Shown: positions 21,406 through 33,781 of the stretch, one piece after another
How positions within the stretch are numbered: the first letter of the stretch is position 1
Layout of the letters: each line of letters begins with the position of its first letter
Origin: Ypsolopha sequella
Lineage: Eukaryota; Arthropoda; Insecta; Lepidoptera; Ypsolophidae
Assembly (NCBI GenBank): GCA_934047225.1
Contig: OW204011.1
Location: forward strand, 18,550,339-18,614,338
Length of the DNA: 64,000 nt
Reading direction: 5' to 3'
Translations under genes and position numbers: made by a program
Notes under the pieces: generated by a model
Databases searched by the model: none
Told to the model about the DNA's origin: nothing
Seen by the model: only the letters and a program-made list of their open reading frames with translations

Positions 21406-22872
21406 GAAAGAAAAGAAAGAAAGAAAGAAAATAAATTTATTGGCGCGTTTACAAAAGAATAAAAAGAACTTATAGCTAACACAGTAGATAAGGTTTTTTT
21501 AAGTAGGGAGTAATCTATAGATAAAAATAACACGACAAAAGGATGTAGCTCAGCTATGTGCCATCCAAAACATGCTTTGGTTGGCGCTGGTTTTCAGCTA
21601 CCTCCGTTACAATTGCCTGATAAGGTATTAACGAGCTGTTAACAGTTTTGTTTACTAAATAGAAAAATCAATAAAAATTGGCAGAAATGGCTTATAACTA
21701 AATTAAAGAAAATAAAAACAAAAACCAAAAATGCGTAACAAGATAAAAAACAATAAAAAAAAAGGTAATTAGTATATACAGATATAGACTTATTAGTAGG
21801 GTGTATAGTCTTAAGCATTGTTGGCTTTCCAAGGACGTTTCAAATGTCCAGTGTCCATTTGCTTTTTCATAAGATACTGTTTATACCTAAACTTAAATGT
21901 ATGGGCTGAGCACTTTTGTCTCAAGGGCGGTGGTAAATTATTCCATATTTTTGCACTTCGGTATGAAAAACATCCTCGGAATCCTGCAAGTTTATGTTTA
22001 GGAGTATACAGTAGGTTTTGATCCTTTGATCGTGTTCTAAAACAATTAACATTTTTCAAAAATTTTAATTTTTCAAATAGGTAATTAGGACACTGTTTCC
22101 AAATAACTTTTTGGATTACGCAAGCCAAATGCAACTCCCTTCTAGCTTCCATGTTTAAAATTTTATGTGCGTTTAGATAAGGAGTGACGTGGGCGCGCCT
22201 CGGTATCTTATAACAGAACCGCGCACACGCATTTTGAACTCTCTGTATAGCATTTGCTGTTTTCCTACATATTCGATAACCATAAACCGCACTGCAGTAG
22301 TTAAATGGAGACAATACCAGGAGCTCGACCAGGGTTTCTCTTATGTCTTTGGTTAGGTAATCTCTTATCCCATATAGAACTTTAAGTTTGAAAAAGGCGT
22401 ACCTAATTTTTTCTTTAATATGAGACTGAAACTTTAACTCTTCATCGTAGATTAAACCAAGATTTCTAGGTTCTTTATCTAATGGTATTTTTTTATTGTC
22501 AATATGAATGTCAGGGTTCTGATTTAGTACACTATTAATTTGATGTCTGGTTCCTATCACAGTGAACTTTGATTTTAACGGGTTTAGAACTAAGCAATTT
22601 TTTTGTGCCCATTTAAATATTTTACTGAGATCATCATTAATTCGTGAAACCGCCAGCGCAGTTTCAGCCTGGTTAAAAGAATAATAGATTTGTGTGTCGT
22701 CCGCGTACAAGTGGCACCTACAAGTGGTTAGAAGTTTAGGCATATCTGCGGTATAAATTGTAAACAATACAGGGCTCAAAATTGATCCTTGTGGTGTACC
22801 TCTGTCTAATTTAGAAAGATCGGATGTCCTGATGTCTCCATTAGCGTTCTCTGTCGATACGTATTATCGATA
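21406..22872 (-). mobile_element. Nested 5'-truncated CR1-like non-LTR element
   Basis: This element splits the Jockey-like reverse transcriptase just before its FADD box. Flanks are CGAATTTAT (21397-21405) and CGTATTTAT (22873-22881), a 9-bp duplication with one change. The 3' tail is a run of TTTC units on the minus strand (GAAA at 21406-21432). An open frame of 322 codons (22779-21811), open a little further upstream, covers the reverse transcriptase from the PQGS motif through an intact YADD box near 22705 to the C-terminal domain, with GIRDY near 22360 and WNNLPPPLRQK near 21930. It is probably the younger of the pair, since its frame is intact. Confidence 0.85.
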
Positions 22873-22881
22873 CGTATTTAT

Positions 22882-24893
22882 CACGAGGAATGTCACTCGT
22901 GTATAACGAAAATAGCAACGGAGACAAGACTGACCCCTGCGGGACTCCTGCATGTATCGGATGCGACGTAGAGTGGATTCGACAGGAAGTCTCGAACAGT
23001 TAAGACTAGCCTATCAGGAAAGCCGAGGCTGAAAAGTTTGTATGTCAGACCGTTGTGCCAGACTTTGTCGAATGCTTTAGCGACGTCGAAAAATAGCGCT
23101 GCCGTACCCGCCTGCCTGCGGCGAGTGAAGCCAGAAAGGACGTATTCTGTGATGCGATGGACCTGTTGAACGCAAGAGTGACCTAAGCGATAGCCAAACT
23201 GCTCGTCAGGGAGCAGGCCTTTCGCTTCTGCAAAGTTTCTAAGACGTGAGTTGAGAACTCGCTCGTACAGTTTGCCTAGCGATTTGAGAAGGCTGATAGG
23301 CCTATAGCTGTAGGGATTTGACCTTTCCTTTCCTGGCTTATGAAAACCTATAACATCGGCTTCTTTCCAAGCGTCCGGGAAGACACAGTTGGCGATGGCC
23401 GAGTTGAAAATGGTGATGAGAATCATAAGTAGTGGTTGAGACAAGTTTTTCAGAACCCTATTAGAAATACCGTCGGAGCCCGGCGCTTTCTTAGAGTGCA
23501 AATCCTTAATCAAATGAGAAACTTCAGACATTGTGACGGCATCTATTGAGTCTATCGGTTCTAAAGAGATCCTACGTTCTACTTCCCTGTCCACAGACGC
23601 CAAGTGGTCAGGGTCGACAGGTTCAAGGGACGGCGAGCACTGCTTCTCGAGGCTTTCCGCTAGATATTCAGCTTTGTCCATGTCTTCAAGGGCAGGTGGT
23701 TGACCGGGTCGAACCAGAGCTGGCATGTCAACTACTGTGTCTGTTTTAAGTCTACTGGCTAATTTCCAGTACGCCTGGTGGTGTGGCGTGATATTGTCAA
23801 GTAGGTCGTCCCATCGTTGAGACCGGAGCTCCACCATGCTAGTCTTTACCTCCCTTTGTAAAGCACGTAAACGGACCCTGTTCTCATCGGTGGGGCAATA
23901 GTCATGCGCGCGTGTAGCGGCGTTTTTACATCGAATAAGTTCCTTTATGTCGTCAGGTAGTTGAAAACGTTTATCATCTACCGCGGGAACTTGTCGAGAG
24001 CAGTCGTTTATGACGGTCTTGATGTGGCTTGTGAAGGCGTCAATAGCCAAGTCTATGTCCTCTCTACATGAGATGTCAGTTGGTATTCGATTTAGGTCAG
24101 GTGAGGAGGTCACCGTCTTGAATCTGTTATGCAGCTTATTCCAGTCAGTAATAGTCTTTGTCTGTGGCGGGACGACACAGTGGTCTCCTAGTTGTGTTAT
24201 TACAGGTCTGTGGTCGGATATTAGCTCATGATGAACTTCTATGCTCCGTAGTGGGAGTAATATATTCTTTAGAATCATCATGTCTAGTATGTCTCCCAAA
24301 GAGTTGGGAATATTCTTTGGGAAATGAGTCGGTGTCATTGGAGCTATGATGTCAAACTGAAGTTTATTCATCATTTTCTCTGGTCGTCTGCCGTTGGGAT
24401 TGTTAGTTTTGCAATCCCAACTTTCATGTTTGCTATTGAAGTCTCCTGCCAAAATAACGGCATTACCCAGATTGAGTAGGGTGGAGATGTCACTTTCTTC
24501 AATTTCTCTAAGAATTTGAGATTGAGCGTTATTTTGAGAATGTCTTTGATAGCACGAGGCAATCGTTATAGTCTGGTGTCCAGTCATGGCAATCTGACAA
24601 ACGCTCGCTTCGATATTCTCGAGGGGCGGCGTGTCAATAGGCGTTACATGAAGGGACCTGTGGTGATAGATCACCGTACCCTCCAGTGCTGCGTCTAGTC
24701 TGTCGTTTCTAATAATTTTATAATTCCTTATGTTCGGGTTCCGATCTTTAGGTTTTAAGAAGGTTTCTTGTACCAACATAATATCAACTTGATGGTGAAC
24801 CAAAAAATCACAGATTAGGTCCCTTTGTTGTTTAAGGTTGTCCGCGTTGAAAAACGCGAGAGTCAGTGCTCGTGGTTTTTTCCTTCCTGTTGT
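22882..24893 (-). pseudogene. Jockey-like ORF2, endonuclease and N-terminal half of reverse transcriptase
   Basis: The frame is open from about 24893, immediately after ORF1. The apurinic-type endonuclease shows FNADNLKQQ (about 24850), VQETFLKPKD (near 24770), AGDFNSKHESWDC (near 24450-24410) and SDHRPVITQLGDH (near 24215-24180), which includes the conserved catalytic histidine. The reverse transcriptase follows with KKAPGSDGI near 23490, YRPISLLKSLGK near 23305, FFDVAKAFDKVWHNG near 23090-23050, and the PQGS region near 22950, where the frame shifts. It is then cut by the nested CR1-like element. Endonuclease nicking and target-primed reverse transcription are the family functions. Confidence 0.86.
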
Positions 24894-24894
24894 G

Positions 24895-26267
24895 CTACTT
24901 ATGATTGGTCCTATTTGTGTTTTTGTGGCCTAGAGCCAACCTGATTTTATTAACCATTGGTCTGTGTTCCGATTCAGTGCGGAAGATTGCGGCTACGTCC
25001 CCGATTTGAGACGCTTCATCTAACTTTTTGATATATAAGTCTATCTCATTGGGATCTAGCTCACCCAGAACTAGTAGCAGATTGCTAACGCGGCCTAGTG
25101 AGTCTAATGACGGTGCGGATTTAGCTGTAGGAGCCGGGACTCTAAGAGCTGGAGTGACTTTAGGCCGAGAAGGTGCGGCTGCTATAGGAGCAGGCGTCGG
25201 TCCCCAATTTGGAGTGTCACGTGATGGTGACCCATGGCTGGACTGAGCCTTTGGAGTCAGTAGAGTGGGCCACTGGGTCGGTGTGGTTTGTTTGTTAGGT
25301 CCTTGTGTGGCTGAGGGCCTAAGAGGGATTGGATGACGCAGAGCCGCGGCTTGCTTAACGTGCGGGCGGCCCGGGCAGCCACCACAGTTGGCAGTGTGCC
25401 CGAGTTTATTGCACGTCACGCAGCCCGGCAGCTCAGTGTAATCCTTAGGATCTTTAAGCCTCGGACAATCGTCGGTGAGGTGATTACCTAGGCATTTGAC
25501 GCAACGGGGGTCTCTGTGGCAGTTATTTCTAGTGTGCCCATACAGCTGACATCTGAAGCATTGAAGGGGCTGGTTTTTCTTACGGGGGGCTTCGATCTTA
25601 AGCCCAGATAACCGACAGACAGAGGAAAGGTTAAAAACCTTTTTCCCCTCGGCCGATTGCTCTAAAGTAACAAGGACCATGTCATATGGTACCTTGGACT
25701 TCCCGTTATGCATCCTATAAACTGCAAGAACAGGGAGGGACTGAGACTTAAGGTCTTTAAGCACGTCAGCTGTATCAATTTCTTTGGGTATGCCCCGAAT
25801 AACTGCCCTAAGCTTCCGGTCCTCGGGCAGAGTCCAGTGATGAAATTTAATATTCCGGGAGTCCATGAATTTTGTTATAGCCCTATGGTCATCTGACGTA
25901 GGAACCTGAACTAAAATACCGTGTTTCGTATTTTTAGCACTCGTGAAGTTAATTTTCCTGTCGGTCAGTGCGTTAGTCATTTGATTCCAATGATCTTTAT
26001 TTGCAATGCAGAGTTTGGGAGGTTTAATTCGAGGTCCCTGAGAGGGCTTGTCCTGTTGCACAACAGGCTCTTTTGCATGATTATTATTTTGACTGTCAAT
26101 TTTGCCGAGGAGCCAGAGTGGACTTCTGCGGAGACTACAGAGACTTTTTGGGTCTTGGCAGCCGGTTGCCTTTTTGTGCGATTTTTCCTCTTTTTCCCGA
26201 CAGTAGAGAAACCGTCATCGGAAGAGGCAAAATCGGATTGACCTTCACTGGAGCTATGTTCCGCCAT
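24895..26267 (-). pseudogene. Jockey-like ORF1 (gag-like, zinc knuckles)
   Basis: It starts MAEHSSSEGQSD at 26267, with a serine-rich then basic N-terminus (KKRKNRTKRQ). A frameshift near 26065 moves to the 388-codon frame ending at 24895. That part has an RRM-like core (residues about 40-150 of the second frame, VIRGIPKEIDTADVLKDL) and a cluster of three zinc knuckles (CFRCQLYGHTRNNC, CVKCLGNHLTDDC, CVTCNKLGHTANC, near 25570-25380). A proline-rich tail follows. It binds element RNA and forms the transposition particle. Without the frameshift it would be a normal-length Jockey ORF1. Confidence 0.85.
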
Positions 26268-26455
26268 GCCTCGTTTAGAGGCAAAACACGTATCGATAAG
26301 TTTTCTTGCTTATTATTTAAGATTGCTTTATTTTGTGCTCGTACTGCTTGCTTTGTAAAACAACCCAGAAAGATAAGCAAAAAACAAAACTCGGTATTCT
26401 CTTTAGATTCGTATAATCTCTTGGATCGTATTATAACCACAATCAACACCAGAGT

Positions 26456-26844
26456 CAAGTCAAGTCATTTTTCAATAAATCAATCCCTCTCCAATTACCA
26501 ACTGACGACTACTTATTTTAAAAAAAAAATGATCGATGGCCAAGTGTGAATCTGAAGTAATGAATCAATTACTAGTGAATTGATACAACTTCAAACATTA
26601 CTACTTTGTAACTTGTTACATTTGCTTGTGCATGTTTTATGCGGGAGAGCGGGCGGTGCTTGAGTCTGCATTTTGAATAGCATGGTAAGAGTGTTTAGCG
26701 GAATATTGCAAATTATAAATATATCCACAAATTCATGATGGACTTCCGCAAAGTAACGCCTTTTTCAATAAATTTTATAATGTTTTAGTTCCTTTAAACG
26801 CAGTGCTAAATCTTGTCTTTCGTTCAAGTTCTGGATGGTACTAT
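26456..26844. other. AT-rich spacer without recognised features
   Basis: About 390 bp between the Jockey-like 5' end and the Gypsy-A left LTR. No coding frame or family hallmark is seen. The last five bases, ACTAT at 26840-26844, are the left copy of the Gypsy-A target duplication. Confidence 0.5.
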
Positions 26845-26978
26845 TGGAGGATATCCTCGTCTAGTTTTGTCTTTGATATTTATTATCTATGTATAATGAC
26901 GGTGTCAAGTCCGTCACTCATTAAATGAAGTCCTATTACGCATTACGAGTTTATATTATTTTCAGCAGATATATACCA
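26845..26978 (+). repeat. Gypsy-A 5' LTR
   Basis: Starts TGGAGGATATCC and ends ATATATACCA. It matches 30119-30252. Confidence 0.93.
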
Positions 26979-27000
26979 TTGGCGACGAGGATTTAAATTT

Positions 27001-30000
27001 AAATTCTATGATGGCTCAAAGGTTAAACCTCTGGGCGTAATCACACCCACCGTACAATATAATGGTCATAAAAAGAACCTAGATTTATACGTATTGGAAA
27101 AAGGAGATACAAGTCTACTGGGTAGACAGTGGTTAGCAGAGCTGGCGATCCGAATTCCTTTTATTAAATGTGATAACGACGTGGATCTCAATCAAGTTGC
27201 ATCCAGTGATAATGATCTGCCAGTTATTCTTGACAGGTATAAGGAAGTCTTTGACGGAACACTCGGATGTTACAAGGGGGGCACTGCGACACTACGTGTT
27301 CGACCCGAAGCCGTTCCTGTTTTTAGACGTGCACGGCCACTTCCCTTTGCACTGCGTGAGCGAGTAGATGCAGAGATCGATGCCATGTTACGTGACAAGA
27401 TAATTGAACCAGTGGACTGCTCTGATTGGGCTACACCATTAGTCCCAGTCAACAAAAAAGATGGTGGCTTGAGAGTCTGCGCTGACTTTAAGGTAACACT
27501 TAATCCAGTATTGATGGTGGATAGGTATCCGTTGCCAAGGGCGGAAGAACTGTTTGCTTCTTTAGCTGGTCACGAACAGTTTACTAAAATAGATCTGTCA
27601 CAAGCTTATAATCAAATCTGCTTGTCAGAAGATTCAAAAATGTTCACTGTTATCAACACACATCGCGGCCTCTTTAAATACAACCGCTTAGTTTTTGGTT
27701 TGTCATCCAGTCCAGGAATTTTTAGCAGGATTAGTGAGTCAATCGTTAGAGATATTCCTAATGCTAGGACGTTCTTAGATGACATTTTAATCAACGGTCC
27801 TGACCGTGCGTCACATTTAAAGACACTAGAATCAGTCTTAGGCAAATTAAAAGACTTAGGGTTAAAGGTAAAACAAAGTAAATGTGAGTTTCTTGCTGAC
27901 GAAGTCAGTTATTTGGGATACATCATAAGTAAAGAGGGTATTCGTGCTGACCCCAGTAAAATTTTGGCCATTAAAGAAATGCCACAACCCAAAAATGTTC
28001 CTGAACTGCGGTCCTTCTTGGGTATGGTTAACTTTTACACCAAATTTATCTCAGACGCTAGTAGTATTTTACATCCACTACACCGTCTCTTGAAGAAAGG
28101 GGAACCCTGGGAATGGAGCAAAGAATGTGCCAATGCCTTTAACCAAATTAAATCATCTCTCATGAGCAACAAAGTCTTAGCCCATTATGACCCAAACCAA
28201 GAACTTATTTTGACATGCGACGCGAGTTCACATGGGGTAGCGGGTGTCCTTACACAACCCGACAAACAGGGTAAAGAACGTCCTGTAGCCTATGTTTCGC
28301 GGAAACTTAATAAAGCAGAGCAAAACTATTCGCAGATCCATAAAGAAGCATTAGCAATAATCTTTTGCGTTCAAAAGTTCCATCAGTACGTTTACGGCAG
28401 ACATTTTATTTTAAAAACGGATCATAAACCTTTGGTCAGCATTTTTGGACCATTAACAGGGGTTCCAAATATGACGTCAAGTAGAATGCAAAGGTGGGCA
28501 CTACTTCTATGTGGTTATGATTTTGAGATCCAGTATGTCAACTCAAATGATAATTGTGCGGATGCCCTATCACGACTGCCTATAGGCAAACAAAACGAAT
28601 TCCAACCCCCGGAGCAGTGCTACTTACATTTTGCATCAAACGCGTTATTAATTGACAGCAATGAAATTAAATCAAGGACATCAATCGATCCAATTTTAGG
28701 CAGAGTTGTTAGTTATATCAGAGATGGCTGGCCAGAAGAAGTAGAAATTAGAGAACTTCAACCATTCTTTCGTAGGAAACAAGAACTATACCTAGAATTA
28801 GGATGTGTTATGTGGGGTCATAGAGTAGTGATACCACAATATTGCAGAGAAAACGTTCTTGCCGAGCTACATGAACCCCACATGGGCATTGTAAAAACAA
28901 AGGCAATGGCTCGAAGTTATGTTTGGTGGCCCGGTATGGACGAAGCAATAGAAGCTCTGTGTCGTTCCTGCAGGGCCTGCGCAGCCGTTGCTTCTGCTCC
29001 ACCTGCCAGCGCCCCTGTGCCCTGGCACTGGCCCACCAAACCATATGAGAGGATCCATTTGGACTTTTTAGGTCCAATTGGAGGATATACCTACTTGATT
29101 GCAATTGATGCAAGAACCAAATGGATTGAAGTTTTTAACATGTCACGAACTTCAGCTGCGAGCTTAATCAGGAAACTTCGTGAGTCTTGGTCCAAATGGG
29201 GAATTCCAAAGCAAATTGTATCAGATAACGGTCCTCCCTTTGCAAGCAAGGAGTTTAACGATTTTTTGACATTAAACGGGGTCCAACACACATTTTCTGC
29301 TCCTTACCATCCATCTTCAAATGGTGCCGCTGAAGGAGCTGTCAAATTAATCAAAAGCGTACATAATCAAAAAGGCACGTTTTGAAAAGGTTGACGTAGA
29401 TACAGCAATACTTAGGTTCCTATTAAATTATCACAATACACCACACAGTACAACAGGTGAAAGTCCAGCAAAGATGCTTCAAGGTCGAGATTTACGAACT
29501 CGCCTTGATGCGCTCAAACCCGATCAAACCACGAAAGTTATGAACAAATTGTTAGATAGAGTTGTTTGATCTAACGACACAAATAGAGCAGTAAATGTAG
29601 GTGATGTAATCAAATATAGAGACTTTAGAGATAACAATTTGAAGTGGTCCGAAGGTACAATAACTAGAAAATTGGGCACATCAGATTACATGGTATTAAG
29701 TAAGGACGGATCAACATGTCACAGACACATTGACCAGTTAAAAAAGCAGTTCCAAAACCCATGTGTTACTACGAGCAGCCCATTGGTATTTTCTAATAAT
29801 GGGTCAACACATATTAATGAAACTGAGAGACGCAGTGCAGAGGTGGAAATTAATAGAGATGATTCCTTTCCTAGTACGTCGCGGTGTCACCCTGGAATTG
29901 AGGAAGACCAAGCTCAACCCCAACCCAGACTCCCAACAGATCCTGGGGGAAGAGGTGGTCCTAGTGATGTTCGCAAATCCACTAGAATAAGAAAACCTGT

Positions 30001-30019
30001 AAAACGATATCTAGAGTGA
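27001..30019 (+). pseudogene. Gypsy-A pol (protease end, RT, RNase H, integrase)
   Basis: The frame opens in the C-terminal half of the protease (DTSLLGRQWL at about 27103). The reverse transcriptase then shows FTKIDLSQAYNQ near 27580 and the catalytic FLDD near 27775. RNase H follows (LTCDASSHGVAG near 28210, TDHKPL near 28420, ADALSR near 28560), then the integrase zinc finger (PHMGIVKTKA to CRACAA near 28875-28980) and core (HLDFLG near 29055, VSDNGPP near 29218, HPSSNGAAEGAV near 29310). A frameshift near 29365 and a stop near 29567 break the end. The last part, 29639-30019, is the chromodomain-free C-terminus. The domain sequence resembles Mag-type Gypsy elements, an impression rather than a phylogeny. 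Confidence 0.88.
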
Positions 30020-30118
30020 TTATTCATAATTTATATTCATTGGTGTTTCTATTTCTGATAAGATTTTATTTATCTGAGTATTTTATTTTGTTTCTGTATT
30101 ATGATTTTAGTGTGAGGG

Positions 30119-30252
30119 TGGAGGATATCCTCGTCTAGTTTTGTCTTTGATATTTATTATCTATGAATAATGACGGTGTCAAGTCCGTCACTCATTAAAT
30201 GAAGTCCTATTACGCATTACGAGTTTATATTATTTTCAGCAGATATATACCA
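30119..30252 (+). repeat. Gypsy-A 3' LTR
   Basis: The 134-bp partner of 26845-26978, followed by the duplication ACTAT at 30253-30257. Confidence 0.93.
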
Positions 30253-30257
30253 ACTAT

Positions 30258-30413
30258 GAGCCGAGATAGCTTTATGCTTAAAGGACTGCTATTTGGCCTA
30301 AGCCGCTTCCAACCTTTCTGCAGAGGCTGTGGATCTTAAGTTTTTGGTCAGAGTTTAATTTACCTTCCGCAGTGATAGAGCAGACCTCGTTTAAACAATC
30401 TTCTATAGCTGTC
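30258..30413. other. Unassigned spacer
   Basis: No coding frame or known repeat signature is recognised between the Gypsy-A duplication and the 47-bp repeat. Confidence 0.4.
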
Positions 30414-30648
30414 GTCTACCTCTGGAGGTCATGGATCGAGATGTATTGAGGAGTTAATTCGTCTACCTCTGGAGGTCATGGATCGAGATGTATTGAGGAA
30501 TTAATTCGTCTACCTCTGGAGGTCATGGAACGAGATGTATTGAGGAATTAATTCGTCTACCTCTGGAGGTCATGGATCGAGATGTATTGAGGAGTTAATT
30601 CGTCTACCTCTGGAGGTCATGGATCGAGATGTATTGAGGAGTCAATTC
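30414..30648. repeat. 47-bp minisatellite, five copies
   Basis: Five nearly identical units begin with GTCTACCTCTGGAGGTCATG and include ATCGAGATGTATTGAGGA. Variation is limited to a few positions (GAGTTAATTC or GAATTAATTC). No stable coding frame follows the repeat. Confidence 0.9.
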
Positions 30649-31041
30649 ATCTTCTTCTGCTGGCCGGGGTTGGGGCGGCGGGCTTCGGGGAGTAACACTG
30701 CTCCGGTTAAATGGACTATCCATTTTACAAATTTATTATTGGCACTAGCACATAATTACAAGTATACGTGTGTGACACACTATATGTGCAACACAGTCTG
30801 AAGAGACAAATTAGTTAATGTTTAAGAGAGATGTTTACTTTGCTAGAGGCAAGTCCATCTGTCAAAGCGGACGACCGACGCATTCCGTAGTGTCAGTTAA
30901 ATGTAAAAGAGATTCAATCCTCAAGCGGCCACTGACCAAACAAATTCCTCTAGTGTCTGTTCAGAATTAAAATGTAGTACAATTTATTTTGTAGTATATT
31001 CTTTAAAGTTTTTGCAGCACCATATTTGTTATGGTGGGCGG
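30649..31041. other. Unassigned spacer
   Basis: About 390 bp of mixed composition with a GC-rich start (near 30660-30700). No gene or element end is identified. Confidence 0.4.
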
Positions 31042-31207
31042 TCTTATTTAGGACTGAGCCCTTAGTTAGGACTGAGCCCTTAGTTAGGACTGAGCCCTTA
31101 GTTAGGACTGAGCCCTTAGTTAGGACTGAGCCCTTAGTTAGGACTTAGCCCTTAGTTAGGACTGAGCCCTTAGTTAGTACTGAGCCCTTAGTTAGGACTG
31201 AGCCCTT
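31042..31207. repeat. 18-bp minisatellite, about nine copies
   Basis: The unit TTAGTTAGGACTGAGCCC is repeated about nine times with few changes. The array is bracketed by the direct repeat GGTGGGCGG at 31033-31041 and 31208-31216. Confidence 0.9.
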
Positions 31208-31339
31208 GGTGGGCGGAATGTTTATGTTTTTATGTTGCGATGAATACAAGTAGATGGCGCTGACCTCTGTTATATCACGATATCAATGATTTGAGAGTCA
31301 AAATGTCAGTGTCTTTTGTGAAGTGTCTAAATAAATCGG

Positions 31340-31410
31340 TTAGTAGTGCAGTGCGGTGTTAGTAGTGCAGTGCGGTGTTAGTAGTGCAGTGTAGTGTTAG
31401 TAGTGACTGT
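31340..31410. repeat. 19-bp satellite, forward block
   Basis: About 3.5 copies of TTAGTAGTGCAGTGCGGTG, ending abruptly where the sequence flips to the reverse complement at 31411. Confidence 0.92.
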
Positions 31411-33553
31411 ACTACTTACACCGCACTGCACTACTAACACTACACTTCACTAATAACGCTACACTGCACTACTAACACTACATTGCACTACTAACGCTAC
31501 ACTGCACTACCAACACCTCACTGCACTACTAACACTACACTTCACTAATAACACTACACTGCACTACTAACACTAAACTGCACTACTAACACTACACTTC
31601 ACTAATAACGCTACACTGCACTACTAACACTACACTGCACTACTAACGCTACACTGCACTACCAACACCTCACTGCACTACTAACACTACACTTCACTAA
31701 TAACACTACACTGCACTACTAACACTAAACTGCACTACTAACACTACACTTCACTAATAACGCTACACTGCACTACTAACACCTCACTGCACTACTAACG
31801 CTACACTGCACTACTAACACCTCACTGCACTACTAACACTACACTTCACTAATAACGCTACACTGCACTACTAACACCTCACTGCACTACTAACACTACA
31901 CTGCACTACTAACACCTCACTGCACTACTAACACTACACATCACTAATAACGCTACACTGCACTACTAACACCTCACTGCACTACTAACGCTACACTGCA
32001 CTACTAACACCTCACTGCACTACTAACACTACACTTCACTAATAACGCTACACTGCACTACTAACACCTCACTGCACTACTAACACTACACTGCACTACT
32101 AACACCTCACTGCACAACTAACACTACACTGCACTACTAACACTACACTGCACTACTAACGCTACACTGCACTACTAACACCTCACTGCACTACTAACAC
32201 TACACTGCACTACTAACGCTACACTGCACTACTAACACCTCACTCCACTACTAACACCTCACTGCACTACTAACACTACACTGCACTACTAACACCTCAC
32301 TGCACTACTAACACTACACTTCACTAATAACGCTACACTGCACTACTAACACCTCACTGCACAACTAACACTACACTGCACTACTAACGCTACACTGCAC
32401 TACTAACACCTCACTGCACTACTAACACTAAGCTGCACTACTAACACCTCACTGCACTACTAACACTACACTTCACTAATAACGCTACACTGCACTACTA
32501 ACACCTCACTGCACTACTAACACTACACTGCACTACTAACACTACACTGCACTACTAACACTACACTGCACTACTAACACCTCACTGCACTACTAACACT
32601 ACACTTCACTAATAACGCTACACTGCACTACTAACACCTCACTGCACTACTAACACTACACTGCACTACTAACGCTACACTGCACTACTAACACCTCACT
32701 GCACTACTAACACTACACTGCACTACTAACACCTCACTGCACTACTAACACTACACTTCACTAATAACGCTACACTGCACTACTAACACCTCACTGCACT
32801 ACTAACACTACACTGCACTACTAACACCTCACTGCACTACTAACACTACACTTCACTACTAACGCTACACTGCACTACTAACACCTCACTGCACTACTAA
32901 CACTACACTTCACTAATAACACTACACTGCACTACTAACACCTCACTGCACTACTAACACCTCACTGCACTACTAACACTACACTTCACTACTAACGCTA
33001 CACTGCACTACTAACACCTCACTGCACTACTAACACTACACTTCACTAATAACACTACACTGCACTACTTACACCTCACTGCACTACTAACACTACACTT
33101 CACTAATAACGCTACACTGCACTTCTAACACTTCACTGCACTACTAACACTACACTGCACTACTAACACCTCACTGCACTACTAACACTACACTTCACTA
33201 CTAACGCTAACTGCACTACTAACACCTCACTGCACTACTAACACTACACTTCACTACTAACGCTACACTGCACTACTAACACCTCACTGCACTTCTAACA
33301 CTACACTTCACTACTAACGCTACACTGCACTACTAACACCTCACTGCACTACTAACACTACACTTCATTACTAACGCTACACTGCACTACTAACACTACA
33401 CTTCACTACTAACGCTACACTGCACTACTAACACTACACTTCACTACTAACGCTACACTGCACTACTTACACCTCACTGCACTACTAACACTACACTTCA
33501 CTAATAACGCTACACTGCACTACTAACACCTCACTGCACTACTAACACTACAC
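31411..33553. repeat. 19-bp satellite, long reverse-orientation array (left half)
   Basis: About 113 copies of the 19-mer whose typical form is CACTGCACTACTAACACTA. Three monomer types recur in order over much of the array (ACCTCACTGC..., ACTACACTTC... with CTAATAAC, GCTACACTGC...), forming a 57-bp higher-order unit. The array stops at the poly-T of the CR1-like element and resumes at 44310. Confidence 0.96.
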
Positions 33554-33781
33554 TTTTTTTTTTTTTGGAGGTAGGCACAGAAGTGTCCACAAGCAAAAAT
33601 TTAGCTCATTTTTATAAATAACTTTTAAAATTAAAACAAATAGTATTTCTCACATATTTATGTTTGTTTGTGATCTGTGACACTACATACCTGCCAGCGA
33701 GTGTTATCCAGGCATTTAGACAAGAAAACACTACATTTTTAACAGAAAACCATATTGCTATCTCTGCACTCTACCCACACA

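Larger units (their letters stand above)
20254..26455 (-). mobile_element. Jockey-like non-LTR retrotransposon, near full length
   Basis: The poly-A tail appears as poly-T at 20254-20270. Reading right to left come a 5' leader (about 26455-26268), ORF1 with zinc knuckles, ORF2 with endonuclease and reverse transcriptase, and a 3' untranslated region (20639-20271). Without the nested insertion at 21406-22872 the length is near 4.7 kb, usual for Jockey elements. The 5' limit is estimated. The sequence flanking the poly-A does not recur at the 5' side, so no target duplication supports it. ORF1 and ORF2 carry frameshifts. Confidence 0.85.
26845..30252 (+). mobile_element. Gypsy-A: Ty3/Gypsy element with gag deleted
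   Basis: LTRs of 134 bp at 26845-26978 and 30119-30252 differ at one position noticed (TGTATAAT against TGAATAAT). They are flanked by the perfect duplication ACTAT (26840-26844, 30253-30257). A primer-site-like TGGCGACGAGGA follows the 5' LTR at 26980, and a purine-rich stretch ending GAGGG precedes the 3' LTR. Internal coding sequence begins in the middle of the protease, so all of gag and the protease active site are missing. Total length is 3.4 kb where about 5 kb is usual. Confidence 0.93.
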
